A stretch of 64,000 nucleotides of DNA, taken from Lophium mytilinum. Its lineage: Eukaryota > Ascomycota > Dothideomycetes > Mytilinidiales > Mytilinidiaceae. The DNA lies in NCBI GenBank assembly GCA_010093605.1, contig MU004199.1:689609-753608 (forward strand), given 5' to 3'. How positions within the stretch are numbered: the stretch's first letter is position 1; each line of letters begins with the position of its first letter. Positions 1 through 12,600 of this stretch are shown here, one piece after another. The notes beneath the pieces are model-generated. The model searched no databases. It saw only the letters and a list, made by a program, of their open reading frames with translations, and was not told the origin of the DNA. The translations under genes and the position numbers were made by a program.

Positions 1-288
1 GCGCAGACGTATATGCCGTCGAACCTGCCGGCGATTGCGAAGGAGTGGAAGGCGCAGCTGGAGCGGGAGGGGAAGGGGAAGGTGGGAAGGACGTTGGGGG
101 TGCCGGGGGAGGATGAGGAGATGTTTCCTGAGTTTGAGGAGTGGGTGCGGTTGGAGAAGAGTGGGGGCGCGGTGGAGGATTTGATTGAGGTCGGGGGCGA
201 GGGGGAGGAGGAGGATCAGGGGGTTCCTGAGGAGGAGGTCGAGGTGGAGGAGGAGGCGGGGGAGGAGGTTGATGGGGAGGAGGCGTAG
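1..288 (+). CDS. SEC27: Coatomer subunit beta' (COPI), C-terminal end, partial
   Basis: Frame 1 is open from the window edge to a TAG stop. The first 55 or so residues (AQTYMPSNLPAIAKEWK..., then MFPEFEEWVRLEKSG) resemble the end of the alpha-solenoid of coatomer beta' (yeast Sec27), where an 'ARTYLPS..W+.L' helix precedes a 'FP.FE.W' segment. Beta' is a WD40/solenoid subunit of the COPI coat for Golgi-to-ER retrograde vesicles. The last 40 residues are almost only Glu, Gly, Val and Asp, an acidic disordered tail common in fungal Sec27. The WD40 propellers would lie left of the window. The call rests on about 50 recognisable residues. Confidence 0.7.
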   Translation, partial: AQTYMPSNLPAIAKEWKAQLEREGKGKVGRTLGVPGEDEEMFPEFEEWVRLEKSGGAVEDLIEVGGEGEEEDQGVPEEEVEVEEEAGEEVDGEEA

Positions 289-1355
289 GGGGGGCGTGTG
301 TGTGTTGATTGATTGGGGGAGGGGAAGGGGGGTTTCTGGTTAATGTAGACATGAGTAGGCGAAAGGAAAAGGGTTTTATGATTTGATTTTGGTGTTTGAT
401 GGTGTGGATGTCGCTGATGAGGCAGGGAGCTGGGTGTGCTTTGACTGGGTGGAGCCTGGCGGGCTGAGGGACTCCATGCGGTGGTTCGGGGGGAGCAAGA
501 GAGGAGTATAAGATTTGCTTTGTCGCTGATGGGGTATGTGATTCTTTACGTACGAGGTGGAGGTCAATCGATGAGGAAGTGGACTATCTCTCAACTCCCT
601 GGATACGTGCTGGCGGGGGCACTCAAGCGGTGGTAGGTATTGGGTGATCAAAAGCGGAGCCCGAGCAGTGAGATAGTTGGGATTGCGGCACGAAATGCTA
701 TCGTAAAACGTTTCCAGGTCATAGCGACAACGCATCTCCTAAAGGCGTGAAGAGGTGAGATAGTTCAGGTAAGCTCAGATCCGAGAAGGAAGCCGGTGTG
801 TACGCCCATAACCAATTGGGGACTTTGCAGTTTGGCCTATGGGCCCGCTTCTCCATCCTACGGAGTTGTTCCTTCGCAGCTTGTAGTTTGCTGTCAGGCC
901 TCTTCAGGCCCGCTTCGATGAGCTGTGTGTTCGAACCGTGGGGCCAATTGGTTTTTGATTTTGGGGATTTTTACTTTTGCATTTGGAGTTCTATCTTAAC
1001 TTTGATCAGCGGCTCTTTAGGAGGGCCCGAGTAATCGGACGATGATGGCGGCGGATTCACTGTGACCAGGCAAACGCTGAATATAATGTTCCTATTTGCA
1101 ATGTCTTACCAAAAGCATGGACAAGGCCGGTTGCTATTGTTTGGGGGACCTTGAAAGGTTCTAAACTCCAAGACGTGATGTAAATGGTGAGAGAACGGAA
1201 GCGAAAAGCACATTCACTGTGGTCAACACTGTTTCACCGGTCACGTGACCGGTCACCTTTGGGACTGCACGATAAAGTCTTCCTATTAGCACCCCCTTTC
1301 TCAACCACCAACCAATAGATCATACTCACTACGACCAGCTACACAAACTACCACA
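289..1355. other. Intergenic stretch between coatomer gene and secreted-protein gene
   Basis: No coding frame here carries a recognisable protein. Short open frames on both strands look random in composition. The right end holds the promoter and leader of the next gene, including the palindrome listed separately. Confidence 0.6.
1236..1253. promoter_or_regulatory. 18-bp perfect palindrome with CACGTG core
   Basis: ACCGGTCACGTGACCGGT equals its own reverse complement. It contains a CACGTG E-box flanked by GGTCAC half-sites and lies about 100 bp before the ATG at 1356. CACGTG is bound by fungal bHLH and some bZIP factors; the long symmetry suggests a dimer site. The function is inferred. Confidence 0.5.
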
Positions 1356-2028
1356 ATGCTCATCACCCGTCTGACTACGGTCTTCTCTCTCAGTCTCCTC
1401 ACTAGCGGCCTAGCTCACGAAGCGAGTCCCTCGAAGACCAAAGGCTGGTCGTGGTTTGGTATGTCTCTTACCGTTTCGAATGGAGCAAATCCATCTCGTA
1501 AGTCTTTCTTTCTTCCACTCACATTCTAGACTAATGATCCCCTCAGCCTATCCAAAACTCTCTGTGTCGGCGTCATACCCTACGACTACTCCCGCTGCCA
1601 CTCACTCAGGGGCGGAGGAAGATCGGCAAAAGAGCTACGGCGATGGATCTAGCTTCACTTCCAAAGGGGCAACCTACTGGGACCCGGCTAATACCCAACC
1701 CCCCGTCAACGATGAATCGGAAGCAGAGGGCAAAACGCAAAAAGAAGATACGCCCCTTCAACAAGATCCGCGAAAGGGGTCCCAGAATGCCATCCCCGCA
1801 TCATCCATGAGCCCAGAGCTGGTCGACGCGATGCGTATCGTGCAGCAGGATGTCGGTCTGCTGATCCCTGCAATCGACGAAGCCAAGCGTGTGCAGAAGC
1901 AGCGCGAGGAGGGAAACGTGTGGCTTTCCGTGTTAGAGACGGATATGGAGTTGCGGGAGCGACAGGCGAGACTATCAAAGTCGTTGAAGGTGGCGTATGA
2001 GCTGCTTCGGAAGGAGAGGGACGGTTGA
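1356..2028 (+). CDS. Small secreted hypothetical protein with C-terminal helix
   Basis: The ATG at 1356 opens a hydrophobic signal peptide (MLITRLTTVFSLSLLTSGLA, probable cleavage after SGLA). Exon 1 is 1356-1458; an intron at 1459-1546 has GTATGT, a CTAAT branch and CCTCAG; exon 2 is 1547-2028. The spliced product is about 194 aa. After cleavage the middle is low-complexity (Thr, Ser, Gln, Glu). The last 70 residues form a charged, probably coiled-coil helix (DAMRIVQQDVGLLIPAIDEAK... to the end). There are few cysteines, so it is not a classical cysteine-rich effector. No family was recognised. The splice model is supported by the signal peptide joining in frame to the long open frame. Confidence 0.6.
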
Positions 2029-2912
2029 TGGGACTGTGCTGTCTTCTGCTTTTCATAATGGCGGGCTTAGCGGGAGTTGCGGAGTTCTTTGATGGCTTTG
2101 GTTTCGGCGATAGGACCATTACGATGGATTGGGAGAGATGTAGGTCCTTTGCGGGGAGCTGTTCGTGCGGAACGTTGCTCCTATTTAGAGCTATTTAAAG
2201 GTTCATTGACTTGATATATTCTTTCGATACCAATTGAAGCTAGTTGAAAGAAAAGACATGCAATTGAGGCAGGCGATGGCGTAACTGTTGGATGAAAAAG
2301 GACGCCCCGCCTAAGATTAGGGGGACCGGAAAATAAGCGACATTATATACTCCAACAGTAACAACGCGGCGACTCAAGGAGATGAATCTAGAGAGAATTC
2401 AGTACTACACATGAGTTTGGGCGCTCTGTTCATCTGCTTTGTACCATAGTATCTTCATTGAATTTTGCACGTGACCAGAGCTGATCAATCAAACCAGTGA
2501 GGTCACTTGGCCGAAAACTAACTAAGAACACTGTGCCACACTCGGTCAATTAGTATTGCATTTTGAAACGGCATAATAGCAGAATGTCTGACCCTTAACA
2601 GTCGATATCTTGATTAGTAATGTCTTCGGCCTTTAGCGATCGACCCGGGATTAATGGGGCATCCCAGAGTTCCATTCCTAATGGTCAATGTACTACAAGA
2701 CTAATACTCAATACAGTATACGCTGACCTGGATCTAGCTTGGGAGTTCTATATCATGCGGTGTAACCCGGAATTGGTAAAGCAGGCAACTGCCCGAGCTT
2801 TCACAACCTCGAGTACCTAGGTATTCGAAGACTTCGCCCCACACACCAGCACTCTCTCGTCGCCGCCTTTCCTAGAGAAGAAAAGTGAGCAACGTCCGCA
2901 CTGACTCAGCAA
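2029..2912. other. Intergenic stretch
   Basis: Moderately AT-rich, with no supported gene. A short open frame at 2620-2820 has no recognisable product. Confidence 0.6.
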
Positions 2913-4695
2913 ATGGAGATGGCAATGACAACTGCGAAGCCAAGTTGTGAGACCTGCCGAGGTGGGACAAGCCCCTGAAGTGGAACAAACGATGAATCTA
3001 ACGGTGTTGAATGTAGAACATGAGATTCACCTTGATCGCATCACTGAAGCGTCCGCAAAGTGCGTTCCACGAAAACAGCAGTCCAAGGTTTTTTCCAGCC
3101 TTCGACTGTCGTGGCCAAAGGCTAGCGACCGTAGACGCGCCATCGTTGGAAAGTCACCGTTGTATGCACCGCCACAAAGGAAAAAGGCCCACTACCCCCC
3201 GGAATCAAGGATGGTTCATGTGTCACACGAGGATGTTGAGATGCACTATCATTTCGCAAACTCGGTACCAAATGGTGAGGCGCCCCATCAAGCGTGCTTG
3301 CCGAACTTAAGAAAAGTAGACCGTGGTGTCATTAACACGTTATAGAGTCCGCCCTGCCACAGTTACACATACCGATGGTATGGAATCCGTCAACATTGCA
3401 GGTTGGGAACAAAGACCTATTCCAGTACTGTGGGTTCATACCCCCCTTTCCAGCGTTGCCAGCACAACTCCACATCTTCTGGGGCTGATAAAGCTAGTTC
3501 AATGCGCCGCCTCGCAATCTCTCACCGTTTTTGGCCACAACCCTACAAATCTAGGCAATGCAATTATTCGGATTGCTCTGGCGAGTAACACGACCTCTGC
3601 TACAGCAGTGCTCCAGTCGCTTCTCGCCTTTTCGTCGCTACATCGCCATAATGTTCAATCGCAGGCTACAGAGCTCAAGATCTCCGCTCTGAAGGCCCTA
3701 GCAGCTGCATCCGGGGACCATGTTGGCACTAAGGAAGCAATTCAGCATGTTGCCGCAGGGATGCTGTTGTGTTCTTTCGAGGTCAATACCAACCCTAGCC
3801 GCGGCGCTGTACATTTAGAACGTACTGAACTAGTCCATTAGATCCATCAAGCAGCCTGCACCTCGAGCCAATGGACGTGGTATCTTCGTGGTGTCAAAAA
3901 CGTCATCAGGGCTGCCGGCCTCGACAAATCCCACCAGGATAGCGATTTGGCTATTCTATTGGATTGGGTGTACTACCACGATGTATTAGCACGCTTCACC
4001 CTACGGCACTGGCACAACGAAACTAGAGAGTTTACGGGAATTGTTACATCGACCTCCTCATGTGTCCGTGCAGAAGTGAGTATGCAGAGCTAGCTAGCAG
4101 GGATCACTTTCTGACACGTAAGTAGGCTTCCCATACGGCCCCGCCCGCTTTTGCTACTATAGACCTGCTATTAGAACTGTGCGATGCAGTATCTGCAAGA
4201 CCACCAGCTGTAACGCCTGCGGAAAACCTAGCTGACCACAAAAGCTACTTGAAGATACTCGACTGGAGAATCAGGAGCAATCCAGTGGTAGTCACTGTCG
4301 ACGATAATGCAGATACGCCATTGATGATGGAATTGTACCAGCTGGCCATGCTAGTGTACCTCAATCGAGCGTCCGGGAATGTGCTTAATCAGGCTACTAG
4401 GACACAGCAGCAGATCGACAAGGCCTTCACTATATTCTCCCAGATGGGTTCGTGTGACCGGCAGTTTCCCGTCTTCGTTTTGGGCTGCGAAGCACGGAGG
4501 GATGACCAACGGGCGGTGGTCCTCGATCTCATCGCTAGGACCGAAAACAATGTCTCTTCCCGATCGTTCAATTATGTCAAGATTTTGATGCAAGCAATCT
4601 GGGCCCAAGATGACCTTGCTGAACGGGATGTCAATTATTGGGATAAGATGAGCTATGTAATTAGCTGCTGCTCAATTGTACCTACCTTTGTCTAG
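2913..4695 (+). CDS. Fungal transcription-factor-like protein (fungal_trans_2) with degenerate Zn2Cys6 cluster
   Basis: Five exons fit: 2913-2961, 3017-3274, 3348-3781, 3842-4075 and 4126-4695, giving 514 aa in one consistent frame; introns of 50-73 nt, several with clear branch points (CTAAC, TACTGAAC). The product starts MEMAMTTAKPSCETCRE. After the cluster comes a typical linker (LRLSWPKASDRRRAIVGK), an EDVEMHYHFA segment, and the helical fungal-specific factor domain (IIRIALAS..LQSLLAFSSLHR, then WTWYLRGVKNVIRAAG and LLDWVYYHDVLARF). This is the architecture of Zn2Cys6 regulators with a PF11951-type domain. In the cluster, C12, C15 and C32 are present, but the positions expected for the other three cysteines hold L22, R35 and F42 with the spacing kept. 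It probably cannot bind two zincs. It may be a regulator that lost DNA binding or an early pseudogene. The exact exon boundaries are inferred. Confidence 0.6.
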
Positions 4696-5439
4696 TCGTA
4701 TTGCACGGAATGGATAGACTGTGCATCTCAGATTACAGCGCTATCTACGAACCTTGAAGGCATGGAGGATTCTTGACGAGTCTAGGTTTCCCGGTGGGCC
4801 TGTGCTTAGGTTTGAATCAGTTGCGAGTGTCGACCCACCCATCAACATACGAAGAAACGGCAAGAAGAGCGTTCCGCCTTGCTCCGTTGACTGAAACTCT
4901 GAAACCGGCGAGGCACTAGTAGTTGCTAGGTTGAGACGCGGCTCGGTTAGGGTCTCGCTAAATGACACTAAAGAGGAATGGCCGCATGCAAGTAAGACTG
5001 AAAACCAGAGTTTGGGCAACTACAGGGATTACCTATATGCAAGTGTAGAGGGAGCGAAGAAAATGGGCAACTGTGAACAAGACAAAACCATCGACAAAGT
5101 GCATCATGCGAGATGCCGCTGAGTAAAACTCGGAGTTAAGACAGCGGGTAGAAGCCTAGATTAGCTGTAATCTACCGGTATTCCGGGCACCTGCTTATGC
5201 AGGTGCGACCCCGATTCAGATTTTGGGCAACTATCAGGTAAGTATGTAGTTACCAAGCATCAAGGAGGTCAACCGGGGATGGCGCTAGTAAGATCCCGAG
5301 CGCCAAAAGAGTAAATATCAGGCGATAGCATTTCCTTCTAGTCGTCCAAATATTATCTACCTTTCATTTTGAAGCACAAGCAATCCACAGACCTAGCACG
5401 CAGACAGCTTACTATTGCTTCGGAGTCAAGTCTTTCAAA
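4696..5439. other. Intergenic stretch with a strong hairpin
   Basis: Serves as 3' flank of the regulator and promoter of the next gene. The only clear structure is the stem-loop at 5187-5206. A short GGGCAACT-type word recurs near 5015, 5066 and 5224. Confidence 0.6.
5187..5206. repeat. Perfect 8-bp stem, 4-nt loop hairpin
   Basis: GCACCTGC-TTAT-GCAGGTGC is an exact inverted repeat about 235 bp before the ATG of the dehydrogenase gene. It could be a cruciform or dimer-binding site; no function is shown. Confidence 0.5.
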
Positions 5440-6512
5440 ATGGCTACTTATGTCGTCACCGGCGTTTCCAAGGGAATTGGTGTAAGTTTGATCACCCGAA
5501 ACCCGTGCATGATTTGTGAGGCCTAATCATTGATCGTCTCCAATAGTATGAATTCCTTCGCCAGCTATCCGCAGACCCAAGCAGTACCGTCGTTGGTATA
5601 GTCCGAGACAAGCCTACCACGGTCAAGAAGGTGTCAGAAGACCCAGACCTAAAGGGGCGTTCCAACATTCACATCTTGGAGGCCGACGTGACCAACTACG
5701 ACGCTCTGAAGGTAAGAATTTAACTCTTTGTGGTAGCTAGCTACTACCAATTGGGGTCAAGTACTAATGGACTATGACAGAAAGCTGCCGCGGACACCGC
5801 CAAGATTACCGGCGGGAGCATCGACTACCTCATTGCCAATGCAGGCTACGTTTCGCAATTCGATGGCTTCGATCCTATCGGAGTTTTGTAGGCATCTTCT
5901 GTACCCCCCGAATAAGGCCGAATACTAATACGGCAAAACAAACAGGGGTGAGAAACCTAAGGAGCTGGAAAGGGTCCTGAAGGAGCTATTCGACACCAAT
6001 GTCGTGGGCAACGTCCACTTGTATAACTTGTTTATGCCACTCGTCCTCAAAGGCCAGACCAAGAAGGTCATAGTCATATCCAGTGGCATGGCGGACCCAG
6101 ACCTCACAACCAATTTCGACCTGGAGGCCGGCTCTCTATACGCCATTAGCAAGGCGGGAATGAACATGGTAACGGCTAAGTTTAGCGCTCAGTATAAGAA
6201 GGACGGCGTTCTATTCTTGAGCATCTGTCCGGGAATGGTGGATGTGGGCCACTATAACAACGGTATGTTTTACCCCCGTCATTTTCAACATCAGAACAGC
6301 GGGCTGACATTCCGTTTGCAGTGACCCCGGAGCAGACGGTGGGCTTGGGGAAGACGATGCAGAAGTTCGCTGAGTATGCGCCTCATTTCAAGGGCCCAGC
6401 CACCCCGGAATCCTCTGTTAAAGATGTGAGGTCGGTTTGGGAGAAGGCTAGCATCGAGAACGGAGATGGCGGCGCCTATCTTTCGCACTTCGGGAACAAA
6501 CAGTGGATTTGA
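5440..6512 (+). CDS. Short-chain dehydrogenase/reductase (SDR)
   Basis: Five exons: 5440-5481, 5547-5711, 5781-5887, 5946-6262 and 6322-6512, giving 273 aa. The Rossmann signature TGVSKGIG sits at residues 8-15 and is split from the next exon by the first intron. Further SDR landmarks follow in order: an LEADVTNY acidic segment, LIANAGYV (NAG motif), VVGNVHLYNLF, the catalytic Ser in VIVISSGMAD, and YAISK (YxxxK) followed by SICPGMVDVG. All catalytic residues are present, so it should be an active NAD(P)-dependent oxidoreductase. The substrate cannot be told. The closest feel is the small sniffer/carbonyl-reductase-like fungal SDRs. All introns are 50-70 nt with standard ends. Confidence 0.85.
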
Positions 6513-8293
6513 TCTGGTTGGACAGAATCCGAATACTCTGGTGACTAGAGAATGTTGGTAGTTGAAGGTTGAAGGGGTTTCGCATCGAAAGAAATTCCAC
6601 ACTCGTGTAAGACCAACTATCGAGTGTATTGATAATCATCCTCCGGCCTCTGGCCCAGCGGTACCATATTCATTACAGGTCTATTGTGTCTCTCCCTAAG
6701 CCAAACCGGGCGTTGTGCGTTTTGCAGGTGGATATCTCATCGAGCGTCTACTCGACATACTAACGTTTGATCGGATCAGCTCCGTCTTACCACTCAGATT
6801 TGTGAAGTACTGATGTATACGTCTCATTTAAACTGGCCGACTTGTAAAGATAAATATGATGGCTTCTCCATGGGAATGGTATGTTAGGCGAGCGGATATC
6901 GCCGCGAACGTTCATTTCGACAGCAATATGAAACTTACCTAATTCGCGGCGCATGTTTCAGAGGCAGGCAATCGGCGATCCTCTTAGCCCATAAACGGTG
7001 ATTGACTAGTTGGCAAAGCTGAACATACCTAGGCTCCGCGTCTTATGGAGCATAGCTGCAAAAAATCGTCATTCACCTATCTCTTTACTTGTCGCGTTGC
7101 TTGACGCTCGATCATGTTTTCGGAGACTCCGAAAGGTGGCCCTCCAACCGACTTGCGCCCTCTCAAGTCTTTCGAACTAACTTGACAGGCGGCGAGCGAA
7201 GCAATGAACACGGAGTCGAGGCTGTAGACGCAGAGCGGGACGGCTGAGAGGAAGAAGTTCGGGCTGCGAAGATCATAGAGCCGGACCGAAAAGACGCGCG
7301 TCTATGTTGTGCCTCAGGTCTTAATTCCAGGTACAGCATTCTAGGCGATATTTCGGGGTTTTCGTTGAAGAAACGTTGTCGCATGTTTACCGAAGCACTA
7401 GGTTGGCGCCACTATCAGAACTCTCTTTCCATGACGAACAAACATGACTAGTGACTCGGGCTCTTTCCTTGCTGGTGTGTGAATTATTCCAGTATTCCAA
7501 GATATAATAACAAGAGTCGAAGAGGGGAAGCTCACATGTGTCTTGGATTGCGAAAGTTTCACATGATTCCGTTCACCCATAAGACGATCGGTCAACCTCC
7601 ATGTCTACTAACGACAGCCGTTTTATTTGGTCGTGTCGAATATCTGACATTCCTCTGGTTTAGGATCTCCAAGAGAACGCCGATTTGACCAGCACCGAGT
7701 CGATCTTCCGCCAAGGAGTCGACTTTCTCGATACCAATTAACGGTATTACCGTTCTAGCCTAATGGCTCCGTGGCCGGTTCCGCATTCAGAGAGGAAGAC
7801 AGGTACGCGGCCAGGGATGGGACCAATCGGAAGTATTACCCCGGATTCCGAACGTCGAAGGTCGGCAAATTTCCACATTCCACTCACTCTCAGCCCTAGA
7901 GCGTGTCCCTGCGACTGCCACCAATGAAGATCAGAAATTGAATTACACCCTAGTATTTCGAGATTTGCGTCGGAAGTGGGGTAATATTCCAAAAGTCGAG
8001 GATACAAAAACCATGTGATAGGGAGAATTCCCCAGGGTATAATTAAGCATGTGGGGGTAGGGTATTTTTGCGTTTCATCGGTTAAAAACAACGATCCTAG
8101 TAGCTAGCAACTGTGAGCTAGGAATTGGGGCACTGTGAGGTGCGGAACAAGGAACGTAAATATCAATAATTGAAAATTCTCCGTCCAGGAGCAGTGGTAT
8201 CAACCTCCCTTGAACGCCATACTTTTCCTAGTGTACCGCCTGCGAGTTTCCGGCCTTATCATGAATCACATGTTCTCAAAGAGTTGCCTATCC
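6513..8293. other. Intergenic stretch of 1.8 kb, no gene recognised
   Basis: Open frames on both strands (for example near 7163-7384 minus and 7747-8091 minus) are short and show no domain or fungal gene-like composition. Nothing else was identified. Confidence 0.55.
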
Positions 8294-9614
8294 TTATGGC
8301 TTGTCATGAGTAATCGTGTACGTGACATCCCGCTGTATGCCTCCTCCTCTTGCCTCGACGCTTTCGTCGTCGCCGGGCCGTTCCCACTCGTTGCTCCGGT
8401 TGTGCGGTTCTTTGCCGGCCAGCACATGGGTGGTGTGCAGAGGATACAAGGGGAGGACTCCATCGTTCGCGCGTGACTGGTTGTCGAGGTTGTCCAGGCT
8501 GTGCAGTTGGTTCGCATAATCTGAGCGCTTCCTGTTCGAGGCGGAGCCGTATTTGTACGAGGAGCCGAGATGCAGGATGGCTTTGAACAGGGGTTTCAGT
8601 GTGACCATTGACCCCATAGCACAACCGACGCCGATTTCGACAGTAGAAAGAACCCGGGCGTCCACAATTTTATCTAAAACCGTTCAATGGCCGATTCTTC
8701 AAAAGTATAGAAGAACTCACATAGAAAATCCGGGCTGTCGAGGGGAAGAGACGTGACGAATTTGAATCTGACGGCGGTCGCCACCATAGCGCTGGTTAAC
8801 CATTAGCCCGAAATGGAATTCGAGACGGTAGGCGGATAGGATCATACCAGTTGCCGACCAGAAGAATGCCTGCCAAGGATACTTTGGTGTTGCGGTTCAT
8901 CTGCAGTTCTGAAACCACGAAAGCAGGGAGAACCCCGAAAACCAGATCTGTGATGAAGTTGATAGAATTCTGTCCCAAGGTGGCTCTGGCCAGTTCGGCG
9001 GGCTTTTTACAAGATCCAGGGACGGCTGGGTTCCAGAAATGTTGGGGTGGTGTACAGAAGAAGATTAGCTCGAAAAAAGTCCACAGATTTCCCGCGATAG
9101 AGACGACTATTCCGACATATATGATGTATATATGTAGCTTTCGGCGCACGAATCGTAGGAGTAGAGTCCCGATAGATGCTTTCAGACACGGTGTCGCGGT
9201 AGCATAGAAGATGCCAGAGAGAAACTCCATCTGTATGACAATAGCTTAGAGACGAATCGCATGAAAGTGAGAGGGCGCAACAAACCTTCAGAGCAACTGA
9301 GAAATTTTCTGGGTCAATGTCCGTGTAGTGGCGATCCATTTGATGGGCAATGCCGATTAGGATCACAACAACATAAACCGTGAAAAGTGCCTGGTGTCAT
9401 AGAATCAGGATTTATTCTTCATTGCAATTTGCGCTTGTTGATTTCACAGCTCGAGTTGTGTACATACCATCGCAGCTGTCATCAGCATATCGTCTATGCC
9501 AAACGTACTCAGAATCTTGACCCTCACCCACACGCGTAGCACGAGCGCTATCCATGCCATAATGAATAGAGATAGGGTCATCCCTAGCTCCATGGAGGAG
9601 CGCGAATCCGCCAT
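8294..9614 (-). CDS. SAT4/PTH11-type rhodopsin-like integral membrane protein
   Basis: Five minus-strand exons: 9614-9468, 9390-9286, 9230-8848, 8791-8721 and 8673-8294, total 361 aa in one frame. The start MADSRSSMELGMTLSL leads into helix 1, followed by KILSTFGIDDMLM, the usual 'G.DD.L' cytosolic motif after helix 1. Later segments include ATATPCLKASIGTLLLRF, FFCTPPQHFWNPAVPGSC (the 'F.C.P...W' loop), INFITDLVFGVLPAFVV and VEIGVGCAMGSMVTLKPLF, which match the order of the fungal rhodopsin domain (PF20684, SAT4 family). About seven helices are expected, then a soluble tail of about 85 residues. No CFEM domain is seen, so it is not a classic CFEM-PTH11 receptor. Ligand and role are unknown. 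Confidence 0.8.
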
Positions 9615-12600
9615 CTTCGTTGATCAGCGGAGAAGAATCGACAAATTCGAGGAATAAATTCTGGATATGCGATCGCAGAGAAAGAATGTAGAAGACAGCA
9701 CTTGTAAGATGGCTCGGCAATACGATAAGAGTGGATGTGCCAGGTTATTACTTAAGGCATTGGACGCTGTCAGCGTGTCGGCAAGGGTTGATCCCAGCCA
9801 TCACCCCCAAAGCCGTTTGAACCATCGGCGCATGAGCCTCAAAGTTCAGACTTGGACAGAGGCCGTTCACATTAAATGGCTAATGCATGACACTGATCCT
9901 TTCAAGAGACGCAAAGCTGGGGTACCTAGACCGTGTGGGGAATTCCGGAGCATGCATACCATTTCACTGGTTGGTCGGCGATCATGACTCGAGATGGCAT
10001 GGGCCAGGTCAGGAATACCATGGTAAAATGGTGCCTGAAGAACAACAGCACCCTTTCACTTGCTCGAGGCGAACATCCGCCTACCATTCGGGTGGCGTCT
10101 GGGACGGGTATTTGTGCCGAACCCTACCGGCTGGGCGGCCTATTAATCCTCGACGCGAGGTACGCGACGTGTAAATGGGCTGAATGTCAGGTTCCAGGCA
10201 GGCCACCGTAACTGTAGCGGTCTATACCTTGAAGAAAATAGGTGCGACAACGGCTATGATTTTTTGCCTAACCAGCTGTCGACATTTCGAAGTCGATCCT
10301 CAATAAAGTTTCGTCGCGGTCCATGTTCGGATGAGAATATTCATGCCCCCTCCTTTACTCACGACTCGGAAGCGTGTTGTCTAGAGGGGGCCACGAGATA
10401 ATCCAGACTCATGAAGGCTTTCGGGTATGAGAACCGCGCGTTCTCTTTTGTATACAGATGCTAACTGAGGACAAGGATTGAGGAGGAAACGTCTGAATTT
10501 GCAGGCGGAATCAAGAAAGCAGCAAAAGAGAAGAGAAGAGAACGTAATGATAGATAGGCATTAGAGGTTCCATGGCTTGGTTATTGGTCAAAAAAAATGA
10601 AAGACGCTTTCGGCAGGCCTGGTGGCCAAGTGAGGCAGCCAAGCTTTACACCGTGCGAGTGATATCGACCCTTGTTAGTATAGTTTCCCATTAGCCCCTG
10701 AGGCCAACGAAAATCGCTGGAGTCCCAGCGGTTCGGTCCGACCGTTTAACGAGTCAAGGCTGGCTAGCATTAGGCGTAGTCTTGTCTCAACTCAAGACAG
10801 ATGGGGCCCCATGCCACTGTCTTCTGTAACCGAGCAAAATGCCGGTCTTGGTGAATAAGTGGTCAAGGCGTCAGTCTTCAGAGAAGACCAATGAAGCGGT
10901 GAATATTACCTTGAGCAGTAGAGCAATGGCTGTGACTTGGCATATGTGCAACCTTCTCCTACCCAAATGGGGTTATATGAGCCTGGAAGGCTATTGAGCG
11001 GGAGCGGCCCGCAGAGAAAAACAGCAACGGGGCGCTTGAGTCGTCTACTAGTACGAATTCGGGAGTTTGGGTAGGCTACTAGTACCCGCTCTCGAGTAAG
11101 GTAAATTCTGAAGAAGTGGTGCGGTGGGCTGAGAGCAGGAAAACAGTGGGGCTGGATCACCCTTTCACACGACCCTTAACATACTATGTAGACAAACTTG
11201 TGGGAAACACCTGGAGAAGAACTCTACCTCCCCAAGAAGTTCTTGAAACAGTGTTCGCTTGGCGACCTCTAGAACCATAATTCTTAAGGGAGAACTTACG
11301 CCCACCGGACACGGCTCGGATACGGGTGCGGATATCGGGGACGGACAGGAAAGAAAGGTCAACTTCCTGCTTGCGACCGGCAACCAGGTTAGGTAAAAAG
11401 GAACGTGGGTGAAGATCCTATCGGAAGTTGTGGAGGATGAGGGTTTGGTGGGTGACGGCAAGGGCGCGGAGATGAAGTCGTCGATGTTGAGAAGAAGAGT
11501 TGAGTCACGTGAATATAAAGCGCATGAATCCTAATCCTTTTAAGTTGGCGTCTGATGGCTTCAAGCCATAAATATTAGGAGGTATAGTATGAGCTGTCAA
11601 AGAGCCTATTGAAGTTACTAGACGACCTGAAGCACAGTTGCTCACGTGATGATCGATCTTTATTCTATCGAGTTCGCGTCAAATCAGGTTTCGCACTATC
11701 TCCACTACACGATTTTGAATACCTTCAGCTCCGCACAGGTCCTCTAGTTGCAATTGAATGATACATGAATCATCCACGGTACCTGTAAGCGCTCGAAATG
11801 CTTCGAAATGACAGCAGTCAATTCTATTATTAGACGAGGCAGCGAGGCGGGAAAAGGAAAATGCAGTCTCGCCGACGGAGAGTTTACTCGGGCCTTTCCA
11901 ACCCCTAGTGTCGCTTTATTAATCAGCCAACATCGTTGACGCAGGGCCGCCCTCGCTGTTTGAACTCATTTTGATGAGACAATCCTTTCAACTCCCTTTG
12001 ATTCGCAGTTTTTCTTAATTTCTCAGCGTATGAGCCTGGATCTCATTGGGGCGCTAGACCTTTGGTCGCGTGCCGTTACGGAGAGAGCGAACGAGATACC
12101 AAAAGGCAACGCGCGAAAGAGCTTGGCTGTCGGTCGGCCTCACGTCCTATGCAAAGCCATACTCATCCTCACCGCTTTCTAAGCCAGGAAATCGTCTGTA
12201 TATGGGGCAATTGGGGTCCCAATTTAGGCTAGTGTTCGCACGCTTGAACTTCCTCAAGGCTGCCAAGGTCTGATCAGGATTTCGCAGCAGCAAACTCAGG
12301 TTCGCTTAGCCTTTGCTCAGATCAAGACTTGTGGATGGTTTCAGCAACAGAAACTTGAAGAATCTGATGGGTTCAATTTTGGGCCAAGGAAACGGCGCAT
12401 ACCCGGCCGCTGACGGCTTAAGACGCTAGATTGTAAAATCACAATACTAGGTCAGAGGGTTGGGCACACGGAGATGTCGTTGCTCCGCCTCCGCTTTTGG
12501 TCCCTTAGCACTACTGTAAAGAATACTACGTCTAGCAGATATTAGCTTTGTTGACAGGTAGTCTGATTTATAATGTGCTGACCCTTACGTAGTATTTGGA

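Noticed and set aside
11165-11520. Possible gene relic on the minus strand
   Set aside because: Protein-like words appear in different frames, but no family could be named and no intact frame exists.
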